From assembly GCF_002115755.1 (NCBI RefSeq), contig NZ_JFKA01000002.1, forward strand, positions 372,001 through 436,000: a DNA stretch of 64,000 nucleotides, given 5' to 3'. The position numbers were made by a program, and so were the translations under genes. Below are positions 8,396-16,887 of this stretch, piece by piece. The notes below the pieces were generated by a model that was given only the letters and a program-made list of their open reading frames with translations, was not told the origin of the DNA and did not search any database. The DNA comes from Thalassospira mesophila. Its GTDB lineage: Bacteria; Pseudomonadota; Alphaproteobacteria; Rhodospirillales; Thalassospiraceae. How positions within the stretch are numbered: the stretch's first letter is position 1; each line of letters opens with the position of its first letter.

Positions 8396-9830
8396 GGTCG
8401 GGCTCCTCGCAGGGGAAATGGATGATGGTCATGGCACCGCCGTTGGTGCTGCGCCCTAACTGAATGTCGCCGCCCGTCCCGTGAACCAGATGTTGCACAA
8501 TCGACAGGCCAAGGCCGACACCATCGGCTTTGCCCGACTGAAAGGGCCGTACACCGCGTGCGATCATGGCATCAGCATAACCCGGCCCGGTATCGGTCAC
8601 TGTCAGGCAGGCCGTATTGTTATCAACATCAAATGAAACCGTAATGGTGCCGGGCAGGTCGCCCAGCGCCTCGCAGGAATTTTTTAACAGGTTCAGCAAA
8701 ACCTGGCGGACGGTATCACGCGGCAGGGTGATGTTATGGTTTTTGCTGTCCACCGTGATCGCCACATGTTTGGGCAGGCGATAGCCAAACAGTTTAACCA
8801 CATCGCCAATCAACTGGTCGCTTGAGACGGCGACCGGTGTTTCGAGCGTAAAGGACTTGTTTTGCAGCAGCGAATTTAACAACCGGGTGACGCGGTCCAT
8901 TTCCTCGGCAATCAGGGCAAGTCGTTCGCGGTGGTCGGGGTCTTTGGTTTCAATTTCCATATTGTGCAGGGCCATTGAAATACCCGATACCGGATTGCGC
9001 AATTCATGGGCGAGCCGGGCGGAAAATTCGCCAATTGCCGCCATTTTTGCCCCGTTTTCCAGTTCGGCTTGTTGGCGCAACAAGGTTTCGGATGCCGCAC
9101 GCACCTGACTTTCAAGCTGGTCGGTATGGTCCCGGCTTTGTTGCGATACCGTGCGCAGGCTGGCGGTCATTTCGTTATAATGTTGGTAAATCGGGGCCAG
9201 CGGGTCATTTTCCGATACCGGTTCAATGTCGACAAATCGCAAGCTGGCAACGTTATCAAGCAATTCCGAAAGCCTGCTTACCGCACGAAAGGCCCGGCGG
9301 CGAAACCATATCATTACGGCAATGGCAAGGATCGGGGTTGCGATCAAGGCGATCAGGGCAATGGTAAATTCCTGGTCGGCCGACTGACGGGCCGTTTTTA
9401 TTGCCTGCTGTTGCAAGGCGTTTTCCTGCGTCAAAACCTTGCGGATCAGCGATAAAGCGCCAATCAGGTTGCTGCTGGGGTTATCAATCGGCAGGGCAAG
9501 ATAGTCCGACGCCATGCGCAGGTTGTTGGGGGTGTTGGGTGATAATTGCCCGTTTTGCTGCAATAAATCATCCAGATCGGCGCGGATATGTTCGAGTTCC
9601 ATTGCCGTTGGCGGCTGATGACTGGCCAGATGCCGGGTCAGCAATTTGCCAATCGCAATGTCGGTTTGCTGCAAGCCCTGAATTTGCCGAACGTGATTTT
9701 CAAGCGGGCTCAGCCGATAGGCCGAATGCCATGCCGTTAAGGCCAGAAACCCCAGCGACAGGGTCAGCGCAATGGTTGCCAGTGCCACCGACACCCGAAG
9801 GGGCTGCAACAATGTGGTGCGCGCCGACAT
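8373..9830 (-). CDS. Membrane sensor histidine kinase paired with the NtrC-type regulator
   Basis: Inner-membrane sensor kinase of about 485 residues. Two transmembrane helices (near residues 14-36 and 160-180) flank a periplasmic, mostly helical sensor region. A HAMP-like linker and coiled coil follow, then the phospho-acceptor H-box HELRNPVSG near residue 275, the N-box LLNLLKNSCEAL, and the ATP-lid G-boxes DTGPGYAD and GVGLGLSIVQH. The C-terminus ends in a His-rich tail (DHAHHYHH). The start at 9830 removes eight residues of an alternative start at 9854. It lies first in a two-gene operon with the sigma-54 activator. The signal is unknown; the periplasmic part shows no recognisable PAS, CACHE or CHASE motif by eye. 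Confidence 0.9.
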   Translation of the reverse strand: MSARTTLLQPLRVSVALATIALTLSLGFLALTAWHSAYRLSPLENHVRQIQGLQQTDIAIGKLLTRHLASHQPPTAMELEHIRADLDDLLQQNGQLSPNTPNNLRMASDYLALPIDNPSSNLIGALSLIRKVLTQENALQQQAIKTARQSADQEFTIALIALIATPILAIAVMIWFRRRAFRAVSRLSELLDNVASLRFVDIEPVSENDPLAPIYQHYNEMTASLRTVSQQSRDHTDQLESQVRAASETLLRQQAELENGAKMAAIGEFSARLAHELRNPVSGISMALHNMEIETKDPDHRERLALIAEEMDRVTRLLNSLLQNKSFTLETPVAVSSDQLIGDVVKLFGYRLPKHVAITVDSKNHNITLPRDTVRQVLLNLLKNSCEALGDLPGTITVSFDVDNNTACLTVTDTGPGYADAMIARGVRPFQSGKADGVGLGLSIVQHLVHGTGGDIQLGRSTNGGAMTIIHFPCEEPDHAHHYHH

Positions 9831-9885
9831 CGGCCTTGCGCCAGCAGGGGGCATGGGGTGCTTTTCCTTGAAACGAACAGAAAGT

Positions 9886-9922
9886 CACGATCCTGAAAAC
9901 CGGGGACCGGTTCAGGATCGTG
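9886..9922 (-). terminator. Hairpin downstream of purD
   Basis: Inverted repeat CACGATCCTGAA / TTCAGGATCGTG (arms 9886-9897 and 9911-9922) with a nested CCGG/CCGG pair inside. It lies 68 bases past the purD stop and upstream of the sensor kinase start, so it probably ends the purD transcript. The trailing T-tract on the minus strand is poor (ACTTTCTG), so read-through is possible. Confidence 0.5.
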
Positions 9923-9989
9923 AAAAAAGGGGGTAATTCGTTTCATAGGAACAGATTAAGGCAAACCGATGTTCGCCGATCGGCAGGGG

Positions 9990-11273
9990 TTATTCCTGTT
10001 CGCGGGCAATCGCACGCCAGCCAATATCGCGACGGCAAAAACCACCTTGCCAGTCAATGGTATCAACCGCTTCATAGGCGCGTTTTTGGGCTTCACCAAC
10101 GCTGGTTGCCCGTGCGGTAACACCCAAAACCCGGCCCCCGGTCGCGGTTAGTTTATCGCCAGCCATTTTGGTGCCAGCGTGTAAAACCTTAACGTTTTCC
10201 AGCGCATTGGCGGCAGCAACGTTTTTAATCTCGCTGCCTTTTTCATATGATCCGGGGTAGCCTTTGGCGGCCATCACCACCACAAGGGCGGTTTCGTCAT
10301 GCCATTCCGGGGTAACCTGATCCAGCGTTTGGGTGGCGGCCCCGTCAAGAATATCCAGCACGTCGGATTTCAGACGGCTCATCAGCACCTGGCATTCGGG
10401 GTCGCCAAAACGAATGTTATATTCAATCAGTTTCGGGTGTTCGTTTTCATCAATCATCAACCCGGCAAACAAAACGCCGCTAAACGGGTGGCCTTGTGCG
10501 GCCATGCCCTCGACCGTGGGCACGATAATGTCGCGCATCACGCGGTCTTCAACGGTTTTGGTAAATATGGGTGCGGGGGAATAAGCCCCCATGCCGCCGG
10601 TATTGGGGCCGGTATCGCCCTCGCCAACCGCTTTGTGGTCTTGTGCGGCAATTAGCGGGATCACATTTTTGCCATCGCACACGGCGAAAAACGATGCTTC
10701 CTCGCCGCGCAAAAATTCTTCGATCACCAGTTCGGCCCCGGCATCGCCAAATTTGCCGCCAATCATGGCGTCATCAATGGCTTGATAGGCGTCATTGATG
10801 GTTTCGCAAATGGTCACACCCTTGCCCGCCGCCAGCCCGTCGGTTTTGATCACAATGGGCGCGCCGGTTTTTTCAACAAAGGCACGGGCATCATCTCGGT
10901 TGGTAAAGCGGCCATAGCCAGCGGTGGGCACGCCAAATTTGGCGACCATGTCCTTCATGAAACCCTTGGAGCCTTCAAGCTGTGCCGCGGCCTTTGAACA
11001 GCCAAACGATTTGATTCCGGCAGCATCAAGCGCATCGACCAGGCCTGCAACCAGCGGGGCTTCGGGGCCAACCACCACCAGATCCACCTTGTTGTCGGTG
11101 GCGAATTTTACCAGACCGTCAATATCGCTATCGTTAATCGCAACGCATTGCGCAGAATCGGCGATCCCCGCATTGCCCGGCGCGCACCAAAGTTTAGTCA
11201 AACGCGGGCTGCGTGCGATTGCCCAGCATAATGCGTGTTCCCGACCACCGCCGCCAACGACCAGAACTTTCAT
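9990..11273 (-). CDS. purD: Phosphoribosylamine-glycine ligase (GAR synthetase)
   Basis: Enzyme of 427 residues that joins glycine to phosphoribosylamine with ATP, the second step of de novo purine synthesis. It begins KVLVVGGGGREHALCWAIA, the typical PurD N-terminus, and has an ATP-grasp core with GLAAGKGVTIC, EEFLRGEEASFFAVCDG and NTGGMGAYSPAP. The C-terminus GGFCRRDIGWRAIARE is also typical. The start at 11273 gives the normal family length; the frame stays open for 35 more codons upstream. It is divergent from xseA with about 150 bp between them. Confidence 0.97.
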   Translation of the reverse strand: MKVLVVGGGGREHALCWAIARSPRLTKLWCAPGNAGIADSAQCVAINDSDIDGLVKFATDNKVDLVVVGPEAPLVAGLVDALDAAGIKSFGCSKAAAQLEGSKGFMKDMVAKFGVPTAGYGRFTNRDDARAFVEKTGAPIVIKTDGLAAGKGVTICETINDAYQAIDDAMIGGKFGDAGAELVIEEFLRGEEASFFAVCDGKNVIPLIAAQDHKAVGEGDTGPNTGGMGAYSPAPIFTKTVEDRVMRDIIVPTVEGMAAQGHPFSGVLFAGLMIDENEHPKLIEYNIRFGDPECQVLMSRLKSDVLDILDGAATQTLDQVTPEWHDETALVVVMAAKGYPGSYEKGSEIKNVAAANALENVKVLHAGTKMAGDKLTATGGRVLGVTARATSVGEAQKRAYEAVDTIDWQGGFCRRDIGWRAIAREQE

Positions 11274-11422
11274 GACTTTTACCCCGACTGCTTGATGGTC
11301 ATGATGTGATCCTTTAGGGTCATATGAACAGGCCCCGACTTTGGGTCTCACACCTTCACTGCGTAATGTTTTACGCAACCGCGTTAATAATTCACGCGGG
11401 CTTTTAGCATAAAGTACCCTCT

Positions 11423-13117
11423 ATGGCGCAAGATTTGTTCGACCCATATGCACCGCAACCGCAACAATCTGGCAACTTGCCGGAATTTTCGGTTTCCGAT
11501 CTGTCCAACGCGCTGAAACGCACGGTCGAGGATGCGTTTTCTTTTGTCCGGGTGCGCGGCGAAATTTCCGGTTTCAAACGGGCCTCGAGCGGCCATTTGT
11601 ATCTGGCGCTAAAGGATGACAGCGCAGTGCTTGATGCCGTGTGCTGGCGCGGGGCAGCGGCGAAACTGGGCGTGCAGCCCGAAGACGGTATGGAAGTGAT
11701 CGTCACCGGGCGTCTCACCACCTTTCCGGGCCGGTCAAAATACCAGATCGTGATCGACAGCATGGAAGTGGCCGGTGAAGGTGCGCTGTTAAAATTGCTG
11801 GAAGACCGCAAGAAAAAACTGGCCGCCGAAGGCTTGTTCGAGGCAGACCGCAAACGCCCGATTCCCTTTTTGCCCGATGTGATCGGTATTGTTACATCGC
11901 CGACAGGGGCGGTGATTCGCGATATCATGCACCGCTTGCGCGAACGGTTCCCGCGCCGGGTATTGTTGTGGCCGGTGATGGTGCAGGGCAAGGGGGCCGC
12001 CGAACAAGTGGCCCATGCCGTGCGCGGATTTAACGACTTGCTGCCGTATGGCGATATCCCAAGGCCCGATCTGCTGATTGTGGCCCGTGGTGGCGGGTCG
12101 CTGGAGGATTTATGGGCCTTTAACGAAGAAATCGTTGCCCGTGCGGTGGCGGAATCGACCATCCCGGTGATATCGGCAGTGGGCCACGAAACCGATACCA
12201 CCCTGATTGATTTTGTCTCTGACCTGCGCGCGCCAACCCCGACCGGGGCAGCAGAAAAAGCCGTTCCGGTGCGGCTGGATTTATTGGCACAGGTCAATGA
12301 CGACGGCCAGCGCCTTGCGCAGGCCGTTCGCCGCCTGGGGGCGGAAAAACGTATCGCCCTTGATAGTGCCGCGCGCGGATTGGGCGACCCGAAAAGGATG
12401 CTGGAAGACCGCGCGCAGATGCTCGATAACTGGTCCGACCGGTTGCCGCGTGCGGCACAGGCCATGCTGCAAACGGCAAAATCGCGGTTAAACGAAACCA
12501 GCGCCCGGTTGGTCAGCCCGCGAGAACAATTGTCGGAAAAACGCGGACGGCTGGAAAATGCCCGTTTGCGCCTTGATGGTGCCATAACAGCCCGCCTGCA
12601 AAACCAGAAATCGCGGCTGGACCAGGCAGCCGCCGGTTTGCGCCCCGCCAATGCAACCCGCGATATTAACCGCGAACGCAAACATGTGGCCGATTTGGCA
12701 TCGCGGCTGGATGCGGCAGTTAAAAACACCATCACTCGCGAAAAGGATGGCCTGGCCCGTTATGACCGGTTGCTGGAAAGTTATTCGTACCGCAATGTTT
12801 TAAAACGCGGCTTTGCCGTGGTGCGCGATGAGAACGGCAAGTTGCAGGCACAGGCGGCATCGCTTGTTGACGGGCAGGGATATGTTTTGGAAATGCAGGA
12901 TGGTGTTGCCAATGTGGTGGCCGGGGCGTCCAATGCAGGTTCTGGCAGCCAGACCCCGCCAGCGGGGCAAGGCAGCACCCCCGCCCCGGATAGCACTTTA
13001 ACATCTTCAAAATCGCCACCCGATGAGGGCGGGAAAACACCGCCGAAACCCGAAAAACCCCGGCGCAAAAAAGACCCGCGCCCCCAAAATGATGACCGCC
13101 AAGGGAGCCTTTTATAA
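11423..13117 (+). CDS. xseA: Exodeoxyribonuclease VII large subunit
   Basis: Large subunit of the single-strand-specific exonuclease XseAB. The first 115 residues form the OB-fold (LSNALKRTVEDAFSFVRVRGEI), followed by the catalytic domain with GIVTSPTGAVIRDIMHRL, LIVARGGGSLEDLWAFNEE and SAVGHETDTTLIDFVSDLRAPTP, then long coiled-coil helices (residues 270-440). At 564 residues it is about 100 longer than E. coli XseA. The extra length is a C-terminal tail (about residues 495-564) rich in Pro, Gly, Ser and Lys with a basic end PEKPRRKKDPRPQ, probably disordered. The stop codon shares one base (TAATG) with the start of the M23 peptidase gene. The xseB partner is not in the window. Confidence 0.96.
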   Translation: MAQDLFDPYAPQPQQSGNLPEFSVSDLSNALKRTVEDAFSFVRVRGEISGFKRASSGHLYLALKDDSAVLDAVCWRGAAAKLGVQPEDGMEVIVTGRLTTFPGRSKYQIVIDSMEVAGEGALLKLLEDRKKKLAAEGLFEADRKRPIPFLPDVIGIVTSPTGAVIRDIMHRLRERFPRRVLLWPVMVQGKGAAEQVAHAVRGFNDLLPYGDIPRPDLLIVARGGGSLEDLWAFNEEIVARAVAESTIPVISAVGHETDTTLIDFVSDLRAPTPTGAAEKAVPVRLDLLAQVNDDGQRLAQAVRRLGAEKRIALDSAARGLGDPKRMLEDRAQMLDNWSDRLPRAAQAMLQTAKSRLNETSARLVSPREQLSEKRGRLENARLRLDGAITARLQNQKSRLDQAAAGLRPANATRDINRERKHVADLASRLDAAVKNTITREKDGLARYDRLLESYSYRNVLKRGFAVVRDENGKLQAQAASLVDGQGYVLEMQDGVANVVAGASNAGSGSQTPPAGQGSTPAPDSTLTSSKSPPDEGGKTPPKPEKPRRKKDPRPQNDDRQGSLL

Positions 13118-13983
13118 TGCGTTTGGGAATGAAACTGGCACTTGTTGCAACCTTTGTGGCCGGTGTTTCCGGTGTTTTCGGGTTCGCGATGCCGTCACAG
13201 GCTGCCGAGCCGGTATTTAAAGGTGTGTTTAGCCAAGGCGGGATCGTTTTTGGCCAGACGACGGCTGATACGACCGTGATGCTTGATGGTGAAAAGATTG
13301 ACACGATTGCCCCCGACGGCAATTTCGCCCTTGGGTTCGAGCGCGATTATCAGGGCCCGGCAACCCTGACGCTGACCCACAAGGATGGCAGCACCGAACA
13401 ATTCACCTATCCGATCAAACATCGCGAATTTAACATTCAGCGCATTGATGGCTTGCCGCCCAAAATGGTAACGCCAGACCCGGCGGTAATGGATCGGATC
13501 AAGGATGATTCGCGCCAGGCCCGCGAAGCCCGCACCGAACGATTTACCACCGAATATTATAAATCCGGCTTTGTCTGGCCCGCTACGGGGCGCATCAGCG
13601 GTGTTTATGGATCGCAGCGCATTTTAAACGGTCAGCCGCGTGCCGCCCATTGGGGGGTTGATGTGGCCGTGCCAATGGGAACGCCGGTTGTGGCCCCGGC
13701 TGATGGCGTTGTCACATTGGCCCATCCCGATATGTATTTTTCCGGCGCAACTTTGTTTATTGATCATGGCCTTGGTGTTGTTTCGGCATTTTTGCATTTG
13801 TCGAAAATTGACGTCAAAGTAGGGGATGTTGTGCATCAGGGCGATGTGGTGGCGCATTCAGGTGCCAGTGGCCGGGCCACCGGCCCGCATCTGGACTGGC
13901 GGGTTAATGTGGGGCCAACCCGCATTGATGCTGCTTTGCTGGTGCCACCGATGGAACAGGTTTTGGCGGGGGCGAAAAAATGA
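13117..13983 (+). CDS. M23-family peptidoglycan metalloendopeptidase
   Basis: Exported protein of 288 residues with a signal peptide (cleavage near SQAAEP, residue 29). After a beta-rich N-terminal segment (30-130), the C-terminal half is an M23/LytM peptidase domain: HWGVDVAVPMGTPVVAPADG supplies the HxxxD zinc ligands near residue 180, and SAFLHLS and GRATGPHLDWRV supply the later His residues. Such enzymes cut peptidoglycan peptide bridges in the periplasm. All metal ligands appear intact, so it is probably an active hydrolase rather than an EnvC-like activator. It overlaps xseA by 1 nt and the following gamma-glutamyltransferase gene by 4 nt. Confidence 0.92.
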   Translation: MRLGMKLALVATFVAGVSGVFGFAMPSQAAEPVFKGVFSQGGIVFGQTTADTTVMLDGEKIDTIAPDGNFALGFERDYQGPATLTLTHKDGSTEQFTYPIKHREFNIQRIDGLPPKMVTPDPAVMDRIKDDSRQAREARTERFTTEYYKSGFVWPATGRISGVYGSQRILNGQPRAAHWGVDVAVPMGTPVVAPADGVVTLAHPDMYFSGATLFIDHGLGVVSAFLHLSKIDVKVGDVVHQGDVVAHSGASGRATGPHLDWRVNVGPTRIDAALLVPPMEQVLAGAKK

Positions 13984-15539
13984 AAACGCAAGGTGCCGTT
14001 GCCGCAGGACATAAGGAAACAGCGCGGGCTGCCCAAAATGTGCTTGAAGCTGGCGGCACGGCCTTTGATGCGATCATCGCGGCGATGTGGACGGCCTGTG
14101 TGGTGGAACCTGTGCTGGCATCCCTTGGCGGTGGCGGGTTTTTAATGGCGCGGCCTGCGGGCCAAACGCCCCGTTTATACGACTTTTTTGTTGAAACACC
14201 GCTGGCCAAACGCCCGGGCGAAAGCCTTGAATTTGAAAGCTGCATTGCCCGTTTTGCCGGGGGCGTGACGCAGGAATTTCACGGTGGTTATGGTGCGGTG
14301 GCAACGCCGGGCATGGTGGCCGGGCTTTTTGCCGTTCATAACGATTTAGGTCAGTTGCCAATGGCTGATCTGGCGCAATCGGCGCAAAATTTGGCCCGTG
14401 ACGGTGTTGTCGTTGATGATTTCCAAAATTACGTCATGAATATTGTAACCCCGTTATTGGGGTTTTGCGACGAAACCCGTGCGATTTATGGTGCGCCAGA
14501 TGCATCGCAACAGGCAGGCGATGGCACCGATGCCGGGTTTGAAGTGATCAAGACGGGCGAGGTTCACCGCCAGCCCCATCTGGCCGCCAGTATTGAAGAG
14601 CTGGCAAAAAATGGCGCGGCCAGCTTTTACCATGGCGATATTGCCCATGCCCTGATTGCCGCCTGCCGTGAGAGTGGCGGATATATTACCGCCGATGATT
14701 TGGCGAAATACCGCGTTTTGGTACGTGATCCCTTGCTGGTCAGCGGGCGCAACGGGCGTTTTGTTTTAAACCCGCCACCGGCTTCGGGCGGGGTTTTGGC
14801 CGGGTTTGGTTTGAAACTGGCGCGGGAATTGGATCTGGGCGTTTTTGGCGATGCCCGCCATCTTGATGCACTGTCGGAAATTTTAAAAACAACCTCGGTT
14901 GTGCGCGGCGAATATGGGGCTGCACCATCGATACTGGGCGATGAATTTTGTGAAGGCTATCGCAATCTGATCGGCGACCGGCCCTTAACCCAAAACGGCA
15001 CCACCCATATTTCGGTGGTTGATCAGTTTGGTAACCTGGCGTCGGCAACATTGTCTAACGGGTCTACCTCGGGCCGAATGATTCCGGGAACCGGTGTTTT
15101 GCTAAACAACATGCTGGGTGAAGCCGATTTATCGCCCGAGGGCTTTCATAACTGGCCCTGTGGCGTGCGCATGACCTCCATGATGACTCCGGCCCTGTAT
15201 CTGGGCCATGATGGCATGGCGGTGGCACTTGGCTCGGGCGGGTCAAACCGTATTCGCTCCACCATGATGCAGGTATTGCTGAACCTTGATGTGTTTGGCA
15301 TGTCGCTGGAAGATGCGATTGCCGCGCCCAGAATGCATTTTGATGACGGGTTGCTGTCAATCGAGCCGGGCTTTGACCTCGCTATTCTTGATCAGCTTAA
15401 CCTCAACGAACAGCAGCGCTGGCAGGAAAGCGACATGTTTTTCGGCGGCGTCCATGCTGCTGCGTTAAATGCTGGCTCCCACAAGCTGGTGGCATCAGGG
15501 GATGCGCGGCGAAACGGCCACCATTTTATTGTGCAATAA
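13980..15539 (+). CDS. Gamma-glutamyltransferase-family (Ntn) hydrolase
   Basis: Protein of 519 residues of the gamma-glutamyltranspeptidase family. These proenzymes self-cleave before a Thr that becomes the nucleophile. N-terminal blocks are AGHKETARAAQNVLEAGGTAFDA and EPVLASLGGGGFLM. The cleavage region is NGTTHISVVDQFGNLASAT, with the Thr near residue 341, followed by LNNMLGE and GSGGSNRIRSTMMQ. There is no signal peptide, unlike secreted Ggt of E. coli, so it is probably cytoplasmic. The start ATG overlaps the M23 stop by 4 nt. The exact substrate (glutathione, other gamma-glutamyl amides or cephalosporin-type acyl groups) is not decidable here. Confidence 0.9.
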   Translation: MKTQGAVAAGHKETARAAQNVLEAGGTAFDAIIAAMWTACVVEPVLASLGGGGFLMARPAGQTPRLYDFFVETPLAKRPGESLEFESCIARFAGGVTQEFHGGYGAVATPGMVAGLFAVHNDLGQLPMADLAQSAQNLARDGVVVDDFQNYVMNIVTPLLGFCDETRAIYGAPDASQQAGDGTDAGFEVIKTGEVHRQPHLAASIEELAKNGAASFYHGDIAHALIAACRESGGYITADDLAKYRVLVRDPLLVSGRNGRFVLNPPPASGGVLAGFGLKLARELDLGVFGDARHLDALSEILKTTSVVRGEYGAAPSILGDEFCEGYRNLIGDRPLTQNGTTHISVVDQFGNLASATLSNGSTSGRMIPGTGVLLNNMLGEADLSPEGFHNWPCGVRMTSMMTPALYLGHDGMAVALGSGGSNRIRSTMMQVLLNLDVFGMSLEDAIAAPRMHFDDGLLSIEPGFDLAILDQLNLNEQQRWQESDMFFGGVHAAALNAGSHKLVASGDARRNGHHFIVQ

Positions 15540-15568
15540 TGGTGGTGATGGTGATGACGGCGGGTTTT

Positions 15569-16075
15569 TCAGGCGGTTTTCTGCTCGTTTTCCGGGGGAA
15601 CAACGGCGGCCACATCGAGAAACGGTGATGCATCGATTTTTTCGGCATGCATCATGGTTGCCACCCGTTGCAGCGATGACAGCATCTGGGTTTTTTCCCA
15701 GACCGGCATTTCTTCAAACTGGCGAATGAATTCTTCTTGCAGCAGATCGGGGGCATTGGCGATAATTTCGCGCCCGCTATCGGTCAATACGGTATTCACC
15801 ACGCGTTTGTCGGTGGTGGACCGTCGCCGTTCCATTAATTGTCGTTGTTCGAGGCGGTTTAAAATGGTGGTGACGGTGGCCTGGCTAAGCGACACATGGT
15901 TGGAAATGCGGCGCACCGTTACATTTTGCAATTCGTTAATCGCACGCAAAACCATGACCTGAGGAATGGTTAACCCGCAAATTTTCATCATGCGTTTGGA
16001 ATGTAAATCGGTGGCGCGGATGATCTGGCGCAAGGTGACCAGCACATCTTGCCAATATGGTTGTTGTCGTTCCAT
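15569..16075 (-). CDS. MarR-family transcriptional regulator
   Basis: Winged-helix regulator of 168 residues. The DNA-binding part is seen in LTIPQVMVLRAINELQNVTV, ISNHVSLSQATVTTILNRLE and RRRSTTDKRVVNTVLTDSG, the last forming the wing; the pattern matches MarR proteins, which usually bind as dimers and respond to small phenolic or lipophilic ligands. I chose the ATG at 16075 (MERQQPYWQDVL); the frame is open 34 codons further to 16177. It converges on the gamma-glutamyltransferase gene with 29 bp between the stops. No target gene is obvious next to it. Confidence 0.88.
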   Translation of the reverse strand: MERQQPYWQDVLVTLRQIIRATDLHSKRMMKICGLTIPQVMVLRAINELQNVTVRRISNHVSLSQATVTTILNRLEQRQLMERRRSTTDKRVVNTVLTDSGREIIANAPDLLQEEFIRQFEEMPVWEKTQMLSSLQRVATMMHAEKIDASPFLDVAAVVPPENEQKTA

Positions 16076-16225
16076 TACCAAACCCCGTTGTGACTGCACT
16101 GCGGGCAGATCACAGACCGGCGACCCTTTGCTGTTTAAACCGGTGCTATCGCTAGCGACGTTTGGCGCGATAATCAATTTAAAATGCGCGTTTGCCCGGC
16201 AAAAGAAACATGTGCTGTTGTGTTC

Positions 16226-16822
16226 CTAGCCCTTGAAGCGGCGCAGGCACAGATAGAGGCCCCCAAAGATCCCTGCCAGAACAACCAGCATTCCGGCAAT
16301 CAGAACGAATTTTTCAAAAAGAAGGTCATCTTCGTGCCGGTTTTCAATCACCGCCAGCACCCGCTTGCGTAAATCATCGATGTCGGGGGTCAGGTCGCGC
16401 GGGGGGACAAATAACGCCAGTCCCGCGCGCGATAGCAAGTCGTTGGTTGTGTTGACGCGGTCGGTATAAAGGGCAAAGCGCTCCTCGGCGGCCCGCAAAT
16501 CGACCAGCGGGGTTGGCTTGCTATTCGGCCCTGACGTATCGTGGCGGATCGTGACTGGGGGTTTGGGTAAATCCCGAAACGGCCCGGAAAGGCAGTTTTC
16601 CAGGGTGTCGGGATGGTTCTGGCATTGAATGATCCGCTCGGGACCGGTTTGCAGGGCCTTTTTAAGGTGTTTTTGCAGGTCGTTGTCAAACCGGGAAATG
16701 GTCAGGCGCAGTTGGACGGCATCGTTGCTAATATCGCTTTGCTCAGACGTGATACCTGGCGTGGCAAAACACACCAGACACACGATCAGTAACAAAATGC
16801 TGGTCAGCATTTGCATACGCAA
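16226..16822 (-). CDS. Membrane-anchored protein of unknown function
   Basis: I do not recognise a family. The product is about 198 residues with an N-terminal signal peptide or anchor (LTSILLLIVCLVCFATPGI), a polar region of about 135 residues and a C-terminal transmembrane helix (VLIAGMLVVLAGIFGGLYLCL) followed by the basic end RRFKG. This is the shape of a periplasmic domain anchored at its C-terminus. Two Cys residues in the middle (IIQCQNHPDTLENCLSG) could form a disulfide. It lies on the same strand 65 bp downstream of the lpxL-type gene and may be cotranscribed with the lipid A genes. Confidence 0.6.
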   Translation of the reverse strand: MRMQMLTSILLLIVCLVCFATPGITSEQSDISNDAVQLRLTISRFDNDLQKHLKKALQTGPERIIQCQNHPDTLENCLSGPFRDLPKPPVTIRHDTSGPNSKPTPLVDLRAAEERFALYTDRVNTTNDLLSRAGLALFVPPRDLTPDIDDLRKRVLAVIENRHEDDLLFEKFVLIAGMLVVLAGIFGGLYLCLRRFKG

Positions 16823-16887
16823 GGCACTGTCCTTATTCGCATCCGACCACCGGCTACAGCACGCAGCCCGGGCGTTATAAAGCGGGA

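Noticed and set aside
11361..11376. Palindrome GCGTAATGTTTTACGC between purD and xseA, considered as another HipB operator
   Set aside because: The half-sites are in the reverse order compared with the hipBA operators (GCGTAA first, TTACGC last), so it is not the same site.
11404..12735. Very long minus-strand frame (443 codons) opposite xseA
   Set aside because: Ser/Arg-rich shadow of the xseA coding sequence, which is beyond doubt in the plus frame.
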